This document shows, one piece after another, positions 8,130-15,946 of a stretch of DNA of 21,876 nt; the stretch's first letter is position 1, and each line of letters opens with the position of its first letter. The notes beneath the pieces are model-generated. The model saw nothing but the letters and a program-made list of their open reading frames with translations. It did no database searches and had not been told where the DNA came from. Both the position numbers and the translations under genes were made by a program. The stretch spans positions 1 to 21,876 of the forward strand of contig CANPWI010000006.1 of NCBI GenBank assembly GCA_947584125.1, read 5' to 3'. The DNA comes from an uncultured Clostridia bacterium (lineage in GTDB: Bacteria > Bacillota > Clostridia > TANB77 > CAG-508).

Positions 8130-8469
8130 GTAAAACTACTCCTTCTTTTTGAACATTACTATAAAAAGGTAATATTTCCAACCAGTAATTAAATTTATCA
8201 ATATTTTTTATTAGTGGAGAGATTAATACATTATTTTCTAGTTCAATATCATAAGCAAAATTCCATATTTTTTCACTATATTCTACTATTTCTTTGTCAG
8301 TAAAGTCTGTTAATATCATTATATCTATATCAGAACTTTTATCAAAATCACCTCTTGCATAAGATCCATAAAGTATAATTTTTTTTGCTCTTTCACCAAA
8401 CATTTTATTTACTCCATCTAAAAATTGTTCAATAGATTTTTTAATTTTTGGTGGAATTTTTTTGTTCAT
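8119..8469 (-). CDS. Minimal nucleotidyltransferase (MNT), antitoxin partner of HEPN protein
   Basis: The 116-residue product has the polymerase-beta-type nucleotidyltransferase motif LYGSYARGDFDKSSDIDIMI. G35-S36 and D47/D49 give exactly the GS-X10-D-X-D pattern seen in MntA-type antitoxins, which transfer AMP to the HEPN toxin. It lies first in the pair and overlaps the HEPN gene by 11 bp. I chose ATG 8469, 6 nt after GAGGTG; the GTG nine bases upstream (8478) is part of that Shine-Dalgarno. The pair sits directly behind dusB, but an extended -10 promoter at the dusB stop suggests separate expression. Confidence 0.88.
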   Translation of the reverse strand: MNKKIPPKIKKSIEQFLDGVNKMFGERAKKIILYGSYARGDFDKSSDIDIMILTDFTDKEIVEYSEKIWNFAYDIELENNVLISPLIKNIDKFNYWLEILPFYSNVQKEGVVLHGI

Positions 8470-8502
8470 ATATTTCACCTCATTTAATTTAAATATATAG
8501 TT

Positions 8503-8511
8503 ATTATACCA
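8503..8511 (-). promoter_or_regulatory. Extended -10 promoter for the MNT/HEPN pair
   Basis: On the minus strand TGGTATAAT is a perfect extended -10 (TGn + TATAAT). It overlaps the last two codons of dusB, so the TAA stop of dusB is part of the -10 box. The -35 region is poor, as is usual for extended -10 promoters. Transcription would start near 8496, leaving a leader of about 27 nt before the MNT start. Confidence 0.5.
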
Positions 8512-9490
8512 TACTTTTTATGTTTTTAAAATATTCTTTTAAATTATTTTCTAGTTCTTGTTTTGTTTCTATTTGGTTAAGTATTACTCGTGTTTTTGAT
8601 GCGTCTGGTAATCCTTTTATGTAGTATGCTAGGTGTTTTCTCATTTCTCTTATTGCTATATATTCTCCTTTTTCTTCTACTTGTAAATTTATATGTTTTA
8701 ATATTATTTTTAATTTTTCTTCTAGTGATGGATTTTCTTTTTTTTCTCCTGTTTTTAGGTAATGTATTATTTTTTCAAATATCCATGGATTTCCAAGTGA
8801 TGCTCTCCCTATCATTATTCCGTCTACACCTGTGTATTCAAACATTTTTTGTGCTTCTTTTTCGTTTGTTATGTCTCCATTTCCTATTACAGGTATTTTT
8901 ACACTTTCTTTTACTGTTTTTATTATATCTAAATCTGCTTTTCCTGAATAGTATTGTGCTCTTGTTCTTCCATGTATTGTAATCATACTTGCACCTGCAG
9001 ATTCTATTACTTGTGCCGCTTCTTTTGCTACAATGTTTTCAGAATCCCAACCTGTACGCATTTTTACTGTTACTGGCTTATCTATGTTTTCTACTACTGC
9101 TTTTACTATTTCATATACTAGGTGTAAATTAAGTAGTAGTTTACTACCATCTCCATTTTTTACTACTTTTGGTGCTGGACATCCCATATTAATATCCACA
9201 ATTTCATAGTTTTGGCTTACTAGTTTTCCACCTTTTATCATACTTTCCACATCACTACCAAATATTTGTGCAGACATTGGTGCTTTTTCATCTTTTCTGT
9301 TTAGTAGTTTTTTAGTTTTTTCGTCCCCAAAATACAGTGCTTTACTACTTACCATTTCTGTTGTAACAAGTCCTGGATTAAATTCCTTTGCGATTATTCT
9401 AAATGGTCTATCTGTAATTCCTGCCATTGGTGCTAATAATATGTTATTGTCTGTTTTTACATTTCCTATTTGTAATTGCTTTAAATACAT
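8504..9490 (-). CDS. dusB: tRNA-dihydrouridine synthase
   Basis: This is an FMN-dependent enzyme that reduces uridine to dihydrouridine in tRNA. The TIM-barrel signatures appear in order: LLAPMAGITDRPFR (18-31), DINMGCPAPKVVKNGDGS (99-116) with catalytic C104, KMRTGW, the substrate and FMN motif IHGRTRAQYYSG, GNGDI, and the phosphate-binding GRASLGNPWIF. The length (328 residues) is normal, with the usual helical C-terminal domain. The start ATG has GGGAG 5 nt upstream. Small departures from the usual consensus (NGDGS instead of GAGS, NLH instead of NPE) do not touch catalytic residues. It follows the HD-domain gene by 14 bp and is probably the last gene of the minD-minE-rodA run. Confidence 0.96.
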   Translation of the reverse strand: MYLKQLQIGNVKTDNNILLAPMAGITDRPFRIIAKEFNPGLVTTEMVSSKALYFGDEKTKKLLNRKDEKAPMSAQIFGSDVESMIKGGKLVSQNYEIVDINMGCPAPKVVKNGDGSKLLLNLHLVYEIVKAVVENIDKPVTVKMRTGWDSENIVAKEAAQVIESAGASMITIHGRTRAQYYSGKADLDIIKTVKESVKIPVIGNGDITNEKEAQKMFEYTGVDGIMIGRASLGNPWIFEKIIHYLKTGEKKENPSLEEKLKIILKHINLQVEEKGEYIAIREMRKHLAYYIKGLPDASKTRVILNQIETKQELENNLKEYFKNIKSMV

Positions 9491-9504
9491 TTTTTCTCCC
9501 TATT

Positions 9505-10077
9505 TTATTTGAATATATAATTGTATAAAAGTTGTACTAAGTCTACAATTTTTTCATCATAAATTTGTTTACTTATATTAAAATGTAACATCTCGTTTCT
9601 TAGAGTTCCAATTAGTTTCATTGTTAGGTCTATTCTTTGCTTTTTTTCTATACATTCTTTCCATCTTTCTACACCTATAAATGATATTTTATCTGCATCT
9701 TTTACAAGTTGACCTTCAATCGTTGTTGGAATCATATTCCATCTATGATGGATTATTGCATCATTACACATTTTTATGAATTTTTTATCATAGTTTTCTT
9801 TTTGTAATTCTTCTGTTAGCATACTAGCACTTATTTTTTCTGGCTCTGTATCTGAAAATGCTCTTCCTACATCTAGCCAGTAACCTGCTATTATACATAC
9901 ATCTAAATTTATTTTTGTGTCTTCTGGTAACCCTTCTATAATGTCTTGCATATTGTCTATTATATCTAAAGTTCTTTTATATCCATGACCTTCGTCTTTT
10001 ACTTGTTTGTTTAGTTTTATTCCTTTAGATATTATTATTTTGTGTTTTTTTTCTATTTCCTCTATATCAAATTTCAT
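9505..10077 (-). CDS. HD-superfamily protein with altered HD motif
   Basis: This 190-residue soluble helical protein looks like a small HD-domain protein of the metal-dependent phosphohydrolase superfamily. Seen are H31 in EGHGYKRTLDI, then AGYWLDVGRAF where the family has a HD doublet, then AIIHHRW (H110/H111), then LVKDADKISFIG (D127, D129). The layout matches, but the histidine of the HD doublet is leucine (L68-D69). One metal ligand is thus missing, and activity may be reduced, changed or lost. No substrate can be named. It lies 16 bp after rodA and 14 bp before dusB, so it is probably cotranscribed. The Shine-Dalgarno is AAAGGAA. Confidence 0.7.
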   Translation of the reverse strand: MKFDIEEIEKKHKIIISKGIKLNKQVKDEGHGYKRTLDIIDNMQDIIEGLPEDTKINLDVCIIAGYWLDVGRAFSDTEPEKISASMLTEELQKENYDKKFIKMCNDAIIHHRWNMIPTTIEGQLVKDADKISFIGVERWKECIEKKQRIDLTMKLIGTLRNEMLHFNISKQIYDEKIVDLVQLLYNYIFK

Positions 10078-10093
10078 AAATATTTTCCTTTCG

Positions 10094-11203
10094 TTAATCT
10101 ATAAATAATGATTTTTGCCTTCTTCCACTAATGTTTAGTAGAAGTCCTATACATAAGAAATTTGTAACTAAACTGCTTCCTCCATAACTTACAAATGGAA
10201 GTGGTACACCTGTAATTGGGAGTAGTCCCATAGTCATACCTATATTTTCAAGCATGTGGAATACAAATATTCCAACAATTCCTATTGCTATATATGAACC
10301 CAAGTCATCTTTTGCAGTTTTTGCAACATACACAGCCTTTGTTATTAATAGTACATATATTACTATAACTGCTCCTGCTACCATAAACCCAAATTCTTCA
10401 CCTATAACTGGGAATATAAAGTCTGTTGTTTTTGGATATAAAAATCCTAGTTGTGTTTGATTTCCTTTTAAAAATCCCATTCCAAATAGTCCACCTGATC
10501 CTATTGCAAGTTTTGATTGAATTATGTTATATCCTGCACCTCTTGCATCTGATTCTGGATTTAAGTATACATCTATTCTTTCTTTTGCATGTTCTGGTAA
10601 TACAAAAAAGTATAATAATGGTACTGTAATTACAACTAGTAATATTGATGCTATAATATATTTTTTATTTATTCCTGCTGAAAATAGTATAAATATAAGT
10701 GAAAAAATAAATGCCATAGCAGTACCTATATCTGGTTGTTTTAATATTAAGATAAGTGGAATTCCAATTACTAATGCTACAAGTAGTAATTTTAATGGTT
10801 TATTTATTTCGTTTTTTCCTCTTTCTTGTATTTTTACAATAACACTTGATGTAAATAAAATTACAAATACTTTTGCGAGTTCACTTGGCTGAAATTTTAG
10901 TGTTTCACTTATTTGAAACCAGCTATTTGCTCCATTTACTTCTGGTGTAAATAATACTGCTATTAATAATATTAAAAATATACCATAAAATATTGGTGAT
11001 GCTTTTGCTATAATTTTATAGTCTAAGAAGATTGCTAAAATTAATACTGGTATACTTACTATTCCCCATAGAATTTGTTTTTTAAATTCGTCGTATCCTG
11101 TGTCTTGTGTTGCGGAATATAGACCTACAAGTCCTATTAGTAATAAAAGTATTGCACAAATTAAAATTCCCCATTCTATATTTTTTAGAATTCTTTTTTT
11201 CAT
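10094..11203 (-). CDS. rodA: RodA, SEDS-family peptidoglycan glycosyltransferase
   Basis: RodA polymerises lipid II into glycan strands for cylindrical side-wall growth, together with a class B penicillin-binding protein and MreBCD. The 369-residue product has about ten membrane segments. SEDS signatures are GANSWF, FQPSELAKVF, KQPDIGTA, GYNIIQSKLAIGSGGLFGMG, TDFIFPVIGEEFGF and the C-terminal PITGVPLPFVSYGGSS. The spacing and the TDFIF.V.GEE loop fit RodA/FtsW; RodA is preferred because minE-rodA linkage is common in clostridia. The Shine-Dalgarno is AGAGGA before the ATG. A 55-bp gap to minE carries a small hairpin that includes the minE stop codon. Confidence 0.93.
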   Translation of the reverse strand: MKKRILKNIEWGILICAILLLLIGLVGLYSATQDTGYDEFKKQILWGIVSIPVLILAIFLDYKIIAKASPIFYGIFLILLIAVLFTPEVNGANSWFQISETLKFQPSELAKVFVILFTSSVIVKIQERGKNEINKPLKLLLVALVIGIPLILILKQPDIGTAMAFIFSLIFILFSAGINKKYIIASILLVVITVPLLYFFVLPEHAKERIDVYLNPESDARGAGYNIIQSKLAIGSGGLFGMGFLKGNQTQLGFLYPKTTDFIFPVIGEEFGFMVAGAVIVIYVLLITKAVYVAKTAKDDLGSYIAIGIVGIFVFHMLENIGMTMGLLPITGVPLPFVSYGGSSLVTNFLCIGLLLNISGRRQKSLFID

Positions 11204-11238
11204 TATTTATCCTCTCATATATATTTGGATTAAATTTC

Positions 11239-11261
11239 TAGGGCGAATGTTATTCGCCCTA
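11239..11261 (-). other. Intercistronic hairpin at the minE stop codon
   Basis: A perfect 10-bp stem (11239-11248 with 11252-11261) has a GTT/AAC loop. Its minus-strand 5' arm begins with the TAG stop codon of minE. No T-run follows, so it is a poor intrinsic terminator. An mRNA processing or stability element between minE and rodA fits better. Confidence 0.6.
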
Positions 11262-11732
11262 TTTTACTTCTTTTTCTACGCTTTTTATTTCTTCGCTTTC
11301 TATTTCTTTTTTATCTTCTTTATCATTAGTATCATCCTTTTTTTCTTCTTTATCCTTATTTTCTTCTATTTTTGTTTCTTCTTGTTTTTCTGGAGATGAT
11401 TTTTCATTTTTTATTTCTTTTGCTGCTTGCTTTGCTTCTTCTTTTATACTAACTATTGGAATATTAGCATAAAGTGCTGGTGCACCTGTTGTTCCATCTT
11501 CGTTTGTTTTGTTTGCAAGTCTTACATCTATTTCGTTTTCATCAACATTTATATATTTTTTTATTACTTCTATAATTTCTTGTTTCATCAAATCTAAAAA
11601 GTCAGCTGATACATTTGCTCTATCTTGCATTAATACTAGATGTAATCTTTCTTTGGCTGCATCTTTTGAGTTATCTGATTTTTTGTTTGATTTTTTTAAT
11701 CCTTTGAAAAAGTTTATTATGTTCTCAAACAT
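11259..11732 (-). CDS. minE: MinE with an extra acidic/lysine-rich C-terminal tail
   Basis: MinE drives release of MinD from the membrane and sets up the Min oscillation that keeps the division septum at mid-cell. The core (about 1-88) is canonical: MFENIINFF is the membrane-binding helix, and SKDAAKERLHLVLMQDRANV is the MinD-contact stretch. It is followed by EIIEVIKKYINVDENEIDVRL and the topological specificity region. Beyond residue about 90 the protein continues for some 65 residues of K/E/D-rich low complexity (repeated EEK, DKE, KED), for 157 residues in all, where typical MinE has about 90. I chose ATG 11732, 5 nt after GGAGG; the upstream GTG (11744) lies inside the Shine-Dalgarno. 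It follows minD by 22 bp. Confidence 0.92.
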   Translation of the reverse strand: MFENIINFFKGLKKSNKKSDNSKDAAKERLHLVLMQDRANVSADFLDLMKQEIIEVIKKYINVDENEIDVRLANKTNEDGTTGAPALYANIPIVSIKEEAKQAAKEIKNEKSSPEKQEETKIEENKDKEEKKDDTNDKEDKKEIESEEIKSVEKEVK

Positions 11733-11754
11733 AGCTACCTCCACCTTATACTAT

Positions 11755-12549
11755 CTATTTAATTCCAAATAATCTTTTTAATTTAGCTAAAAATCCTTTT
11801 TCTCTACCTGGTATGGTAATTTCTATATTTTCACCTAAAATTCTTTTTGCTATTTCTCTATATGCTTTTCCTGATGGAGCTTTTTTATTTGATATAACTG
11901 GCTCTCCTTTATTTGTTTGTGTGATAATATATTCATCATCTGGCACAACTCCTACTAAGTCTATAGAAAGAAGATCTACTATGTCTTCTACATCCATCAT
12001 TTCACCTTTTTTTACCATGTTAGGTCTTAGTCTATTTATTACTAATTCTGGATTTTTAATTTCAGAGGATTCAAGTAATCCTATTATTCTATCAGCATCT
12101 CTAATTGCTGATATTTCTGCTGTTGTTACTACTACTGCTCTATCTGCTCCTGCTATTGCGTTTTTAAATCCTTGTTCTATTCCCGCAGGACAATCTATTA
12201 ATATGTAATCAAATTCTTCTTTTAGTTTTTTTGTAAGCTCTATCATCTGATTTTCATTTACTGCAGTTTTATCTCTTGTTTGAGCGGCTGGAAGTAAAAA
12301 TAACTCCTCAAATCGTTTGTCTTTTATTAAGGCTTGTCTTAATTTGCATTTACCTTCTACTACATCAACGATATCATATACTATTCTATTTTCTAGTCCC
12401 ATTACAACATCTAAATTTCTAAGTCCAATATCTGTGTCTACTAATGCAACTTTTTTTCCTTCTAGTGCTAATGATGAACCTAAATTTGCTGTAGTTGTTG
12501 TTTTTCCAACTCCTCCTTTTCCGGATGTTATTACTATAACTTCTCCCAT
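11755..12549 (-). CDS. minD: MinD, septum-site determining ATPase
   Basis: MinD is a membrane-cycling ParA/MinD-family ATPase that recruits MinC and is regulated by MinE. Seen are the deviant Walker A ITSGKGGVGKTT (8-19), the switch I stretch DTDIGLRNLDVVMGLENR, and the Walker B region YILIDCPAGIE. The C-terminal amphipathic membrane-targeting helix FLAKLKRLFGIK ends the protein. The length (264 residues) is normal. AAGGAGG lies about 10 nt before the ATG, and a sigma-A-like promoter lies further upstream. Many clostridia have minC directly before minD. Here the upstream gene is a divergent thioesterase, so minC, if present, is elsewhere. Confidence 0.97.
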   Translation of the reverse strand: MGEVIVITSGKGGVGKTTTTANLGSSLALEGKKVALVDTDIGLRNLDVVMGLENRIVYDIVDVVEGKCKLRQALIKDKRFEELFLLPAAQTRDKTAVNENQMIELTKKLKEEFDYILIDCPAGIEQGFKNAIAGADRAVVVTTAEISAIRDADRIIGLLESSEIKNPELVINRLRPNMVKKGEMMDVEDIVDLLSIDLVGVVPDDEYIITQTNKGEPVISNKKAPSGKAYREIAKRILGENIEITIPGREKGFLAKLKRLFGIK

Positions 12550-12610
12550 AATTTTTCTTCCTCCTTACCCTCTTGTTTATAAGTCTTCAAAAAAACATTT
12601 TTCCTCTAAT

Positions 12611-12639
12611 ATAATATCTTCTTTTTAACGAAAAGTCAA
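12611..12639 (-). promoter_or_regulatory. Sigma-A-like promoter of minD
   Basis: On the minus strand TTGACT (12634-12639) is followed after 17 bp by TATTAT (12611-12616). The start would be near 12604, giving a leader of about 55 nt before the minD start codon. It is the likely promoter of the minD-minE-rodA-HD-dusB run. Confidence 0.65.
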
Positions 12640-12671
12640 TGAAAATGAAGGAATTTTTATAAAATTATTTC

Positions 12672-12699
12672 TTGACATTTATGCTTTATATTATATAAT
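12672..12699 (+). promoter_or_regulatory. Consensus sigma-A promoter of the thioesterase gene
   Basis: TTGACA (12672-12677) and TATAAT (12694-12699) are perfect consensus hexamers, 16 bp apart. Transcription would start near 12706, just before the AGGAG at 12709-12713, giving a very short leader. It is divergent from the minD promoter; the two -35 boxes are about 33 bp apart. Confidence 0.8.
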
Positions 12700-12725
12700 A
12701 AGTAAGTTAGGAGATGAATTTGGTA

Positions 12726-13451
12726 ATGAGTATACATGAATATAAAATGAATGTTAGATTTTTGGATGTAGATAAGGATAATTTTTTAACTACTAAAGGT
12801 TTTATTACTTATTTACAAGAAGCTGCTGGAAACCATTCTGATTGCTTAGGTTATGGTTTAACAGATACTGAGAAATATAATTTGTCTTGGATAATTTCTA
12901 ATTGGAAATTAAAAATATTTGATAGACCTAAAAGTGGCACTGCTCTTACGATTAAAACATGGGCTAGAAATTTAGTTAGATTTTATTCTTATAGGGATTT
13001 TGAGGTTTATGATGATAATAATAAGTTACTTGCTATTGCTTCTTCTAAATGGATTTTGATAAATACTAAAACAAAATCTGTTACAAGAATTCCTGATGAT
13101 ATGATAAATAGTTATTTACCTGAAGATTTCTCTGTTTTTGATGAGGCTTTAAATGAAAAATACAAGGGACAAATTTCGGATATTTGTTATGAATATCAAA
13201 TTCAAAGAAGGGATATTGATACAAATAATCATGTAAATAATTTATTTTATTTGGATTTTGCTCTTGAGGCTCTTCCTGAGAATATTTACTCTAATATTAA
13301 TTTTAATAATGTTGAAATATTGTATAAAAAGGAAATATTATATAAAGATAAAATTAAGTGTTTTTATTCTTATGATAGTGGGAAACATGTTGTTACAATT
13401 ATGAACGAAAATTTAGATACGACTTATGCTGTTGTATGTTTTTATGAGTAA
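12726..13451 (+). CDS. Acyl-ACP thioesterase
   Basis: This enzyme hydrolyses acyl-acyl carrier protein and releases free fatty acids (FatA/FatB-like family, PF01643). It shows the double hot-dog layout. The N-terminal half has a long helix ITYLQEAAGNHSDCLGYGL, then LSWIISNWKLKI and a WARNLVRFYSYRDFEVYD strand pair. The C-terminal half begins YQIQRRDIDTNNHVNNLFYLDF, where DxNNHVNN carries the Asn and His expected at the active site. The product is about 241 residues, normal for bacterial members. An ATG at 12714 touches the AGGAG and is unlikely to be used. ATG 12726 (12 nt spacing) is my choice; TTG 12720 (6 nt spacing) is also possible. It is the only plus-strand gene and is monocistronic, between a consensus promoter and a shared terminator. 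Confidence 0.9.
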   Translation: MSIHEYKMNVRFLDVDKDNFLTTKGFITYLQEAAGNHSDCLGYGLTDTEKYNLSWIISNWKLKIFDRPKSGTALTIKTWARNLVRFYSYRDFEVYDDNNKLLAIASSKWILINTKTKSVTRIPDDMINSYLPEDFSVFDEALNEKYKGQISDICYEYQIQRRDIDTNNHVNNLFYLDFALEALPENIYSNINFNNVEILYKKEILYKDKIKCFYSYDSGKHVVTIMNENLDTTYAVVCFYE

Positions 13452-13495
13452 ACAAATCAGACAAATCATTTTAAATGATTTGTCTGATTTGTTTA
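13449..13495. terminator. Bidirectional terminator shared by thioesterase gene and spoIIE
   Basis: A perfect 22-bp stem (13449-13470 with 13474-13495) has a 3-nt loop. The first three bases are the TAA stop of the thioesterase gene. The last three are, on the other strand, the TAA stop of spoIIE, so the two stop codons face each other across the base of the stem. A/T-rich sequence follows on both sides. Confidence 0.85.
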
Positions 13496-15937
13496 TTTTC
13501 TAATTTTTCCTACTATTACTGTCATGTCGTCTTTTACTTGTCCGTAGTTATTGTCTATTGCTTCTTTTAAAATAATATCTGCTATTTTTTGTACATTGTC
13601 TGTTGCAATTTGTGTTAATAGTTCTTTTACCCATTCTTCGCTGTTTTGATATTCTGTGTTTGAATCTATAATTCCATCTGTACACATAACAATTATATCG
13701 TCTTCTTCTAAATCTCTGTCATATACTACTAAGTCTAATTTTTCCATTATACCTGCTGGTAATGCTGATGATTTAACTAAGTCAACTCCTTGTTTTGTTT
13801 TTATATATGTTGGAGCTGAACCATTTTTTATGAATTCTATGTTTCCTGAATATAGGTCTAAAATTGCTATATCAAGTGTTGCATACATGTCTTCTTTTGT
13901 GTTAAGTGCTATTGTTGAGTTTATTAATTCTATTGATGTATCTTTATCAAATCCTGTTGATAATAATCTTTTTAGCATTTTTATTGCTATTTGACTGCTT
14001 TTTCTTGCTTCTGGTCCTGAACCCATACCATCACTAATTGCTAGTAAGTATTTACCGTCTTCTAGTCTAAGTTTTATACTGCTATCTCCTGATATACTTA
14101 TGTTGTCTTTAGTTTTTTTTGCCATTCCAATTTGAAGCTCATATTTGTCTTTTGATACATATATTTGCTTACATAATTCTTGATTTGTATCCATAACGCA
14201 ATTTTCTTTTTGTAGTATTATTTCGTCATTTAATACCTTTGATATTATTTTTTCTATTTTACTTGTTGGACATTCTTCTATTTTTTCTTTTTTGCATTTG
14301 TCTGTATATACAGTTATTATGTATTTATTTGTTTTTTCTCTTTTTATATCTATAGATAGAATATTTATTTGTTTTTGTTTGCATATTGCTTTTATTTGTT
14401 CTTTTTCTTCTTGAAAGTTGCTTATTTCTTTTTCTTTTATTTCACTTGCTATTGATGATATAACTTTTGAAACTCCGTTTAATTGTTGTGAAATATTTTT
14501 TTTATTTTGATTTACTTTTTGATTCCATATAAAATTAACTTTACTAATTTTATATGAGTTATTTATTATTTTTACAAGTTCTTTAATTTGTTTTTCAATG
14601 TCTAGATTATTTTCAAATCCTATAATGTAATTATTATGGTTTTCAAATATTTCTATTAAGTCATCATTATTTATTTCACTTTTTTCATATAGTTTATTAA
14701 ATAAATCTATAAGTATTTCTTCGTCTCCATCTGTAATTTCTTCGTATAAGAAATTTTCAGGTATAGCTTCTATTTGATTTTGTAATTCTTCAATAAACAT
14801 TTTTCTGTTTGAATATGTAATGTCTTCTTCTTCTATAACCGTTGCTGCAACTTCTTTATATGTATCTGACATTTCTTTTATTGCTTCTGATACATTATTT
14901 AATTTTTCAACAGTTGCTCCTTCTAATGCATAAGCTGAATTTGTTGGTAAACATCTTGATTTTGAAAAGAATTCTTCTAAGTTAATTTCTACACTATTTG
15001 GCACTAGTAGTAAACCTAGTGATGCAACTAATATTTCTTTGAAGTATATAATTTGCATAGTATTTCCGTTTGTAACATAAGTTAGTAATACATTCCCTGC
15101 AAAAAATCCTATAACTACTCCTAGCTTTCCTAGTCTATTGAAAATTCCTGCTATCATTCCTGAAATTGCATATGCTGCAATAATACTTGGTTCTCCATTA
15201 CTTACTATTCCTATTACTGCTCCTATTGTAACACCACTTGTTGCTCCAAGTAGTATTCCATTTTTCCACCCTAGTATTAGTACTATTAAAATACTAAGTA
15301 CATTTCTAATTTCTAAACCAAATATGCTCAAGTTTCCAAATGCAGATACAGCAACTGATAACAGCATACTAGCACCTACAACTTCTTCTATTGAAAATGC
15401 TTTTTTTATTCCATAGTCTTTTATAACTATTAAGCTATTTGAGAATATTTTGTAAAATATATATGTTGTAATTGTAACTGAAATTGCTAGCAATAAATCG
15501 TATACCATAAATGTATTAAAAAATAGCTTTACAATTTCAACAATTAGTACTGAAAATACTACAAATTTACCTAGTTTAAGTTTTGTTTCATCTAGCATTT
15601 TTATTTTTGGTTTAAATATTAATACCATTGCAATAAATATAAGTGATGTGATTAGGTAGTTTAAAACTCCTTCTGCACCAAATCCTATAAATGTACCTAT
15701 CATTGTTATTATATATACTATTCCTGTTGGTATTCCATTACTTGCAACTGCTGCAAGCATTGCTAGTCCAAATGGTGCCATGCTTTCTCCACAGCTAACC
15801 ATTGAAACCATTAATGATAATATATATATCATTATATTTTGTATTGTAAATAATCCTTTTAATATATTTTTTTTGTTATTTTGTTTACTATATTCTATTT
15901 CATCAGTATCTACTTGTCCTGAAATATTTTGAAACAC
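13493..15937 (-). CDS. spoIIE: SpoIIE, stage II sporulation phosphatase
   Basis: SpoIIE is a membrane PP2C-type serine phosphatase that dephosphorylates SpoIIAA and so activates sigma-F in the forespore; it also associates with the polar septum. The 814-residue protein has an N-terminal membrane domain of about ten helices (about 30-320), then a central regulatory region rich in charged helices (about 330-590). The C-terminal PP2C domain follows: YLLAISDGMGSGPEARKSS with the metal-binding Asp, DMYATLDIAILDLYSG, NGSAPTYIK, ALPAGI, DIIVMCTDGI, and the final KDDMTVIVGKI. The length matches the family. I chose GTG 15937, downstream of AGAGGTGGT; the GTG at 15946 is inside that Shine-Dalgarno. It converges with the thioesterase gene. 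Confidence 0.96.
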   Translation of the reverse strand: MFQNISGQVDTDEIEYSKQNNKKNILKGLFTIQNIMIYILSLMVSMVSCGESMAPFGLAMLAAVASNGIPTGIVYIITMIGTFIGFGAEGVLNYLITSLIFIAMVLIFKPKIKMLDETKLKLGKFVVFSVLIVEIVKLFFNTFMVYDLLLAISVTITTYIFYKIFSNSLIVIKDYGIKKAFSIEEVVGASMLLSVAVSAFGNLSIFGLEIRNVLSILIVLILGWKNGILLGATSGVTIGAVIGIVSNGEPSIIAAYAISGMIAGIFNRLGKLGVVIGFFAGNVLLTYVTNGNTMQIIYFKEILVASLGLLLVPNSVEINLEEFFSKSRCLPTNSAYALEGATVEKLNNVSEAIKEMSDTYKEVAATVIEEEDITYSNRKMFIEELQNQIEAIPENFLYEEITDGDEEILIDLFNKLYEKSEINNDDLIEIFENHNNYIIGFENNLDIEKQIKELVKIINNSYKISKVNFIWNQKVNQNKKNISQQLNGVSKVISSIASEIKEKEISNFQEEKEQIKAICKQKQINILSIDIKREKTNKYIITVYTDKCKKEKIEECPTSKIEKIISKVLNDEIILQKENCVMDTNQELCKQIYVSKDKYELQIGMAKKTKDNISISGDSSIKLRLEDGKYLLAISDGMGSGPEARKSSQIAIKMLKRLLSTGFDKDTSIELINSTIALNTKEDMYATLDIAILDLYSGNIEFIKNGSAPTYIKTKQGVDLVKSSALPAGIMEKLDLVVYDRDLEEDDIIVMCTDGIIDSNTEYQNSEEWVKELLTQIATDNVQKIADIILKEAIDNNYGQVKDDMTVIVGKIRK

Positions 15938-15946
15938 TTTTACCAC

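Noticed and set aside
13200..13300. 4-hydroxybenzoyl-CoA thioesterase (YbgC-like) call for the plus-strand gene
   Set aside because: The protein is a double hot-dog of about 241 residues with the acyl-ACP thioesterase DxNNHVNN motif in the second half; YbgC-like proteins are single domains of about 130 residues.
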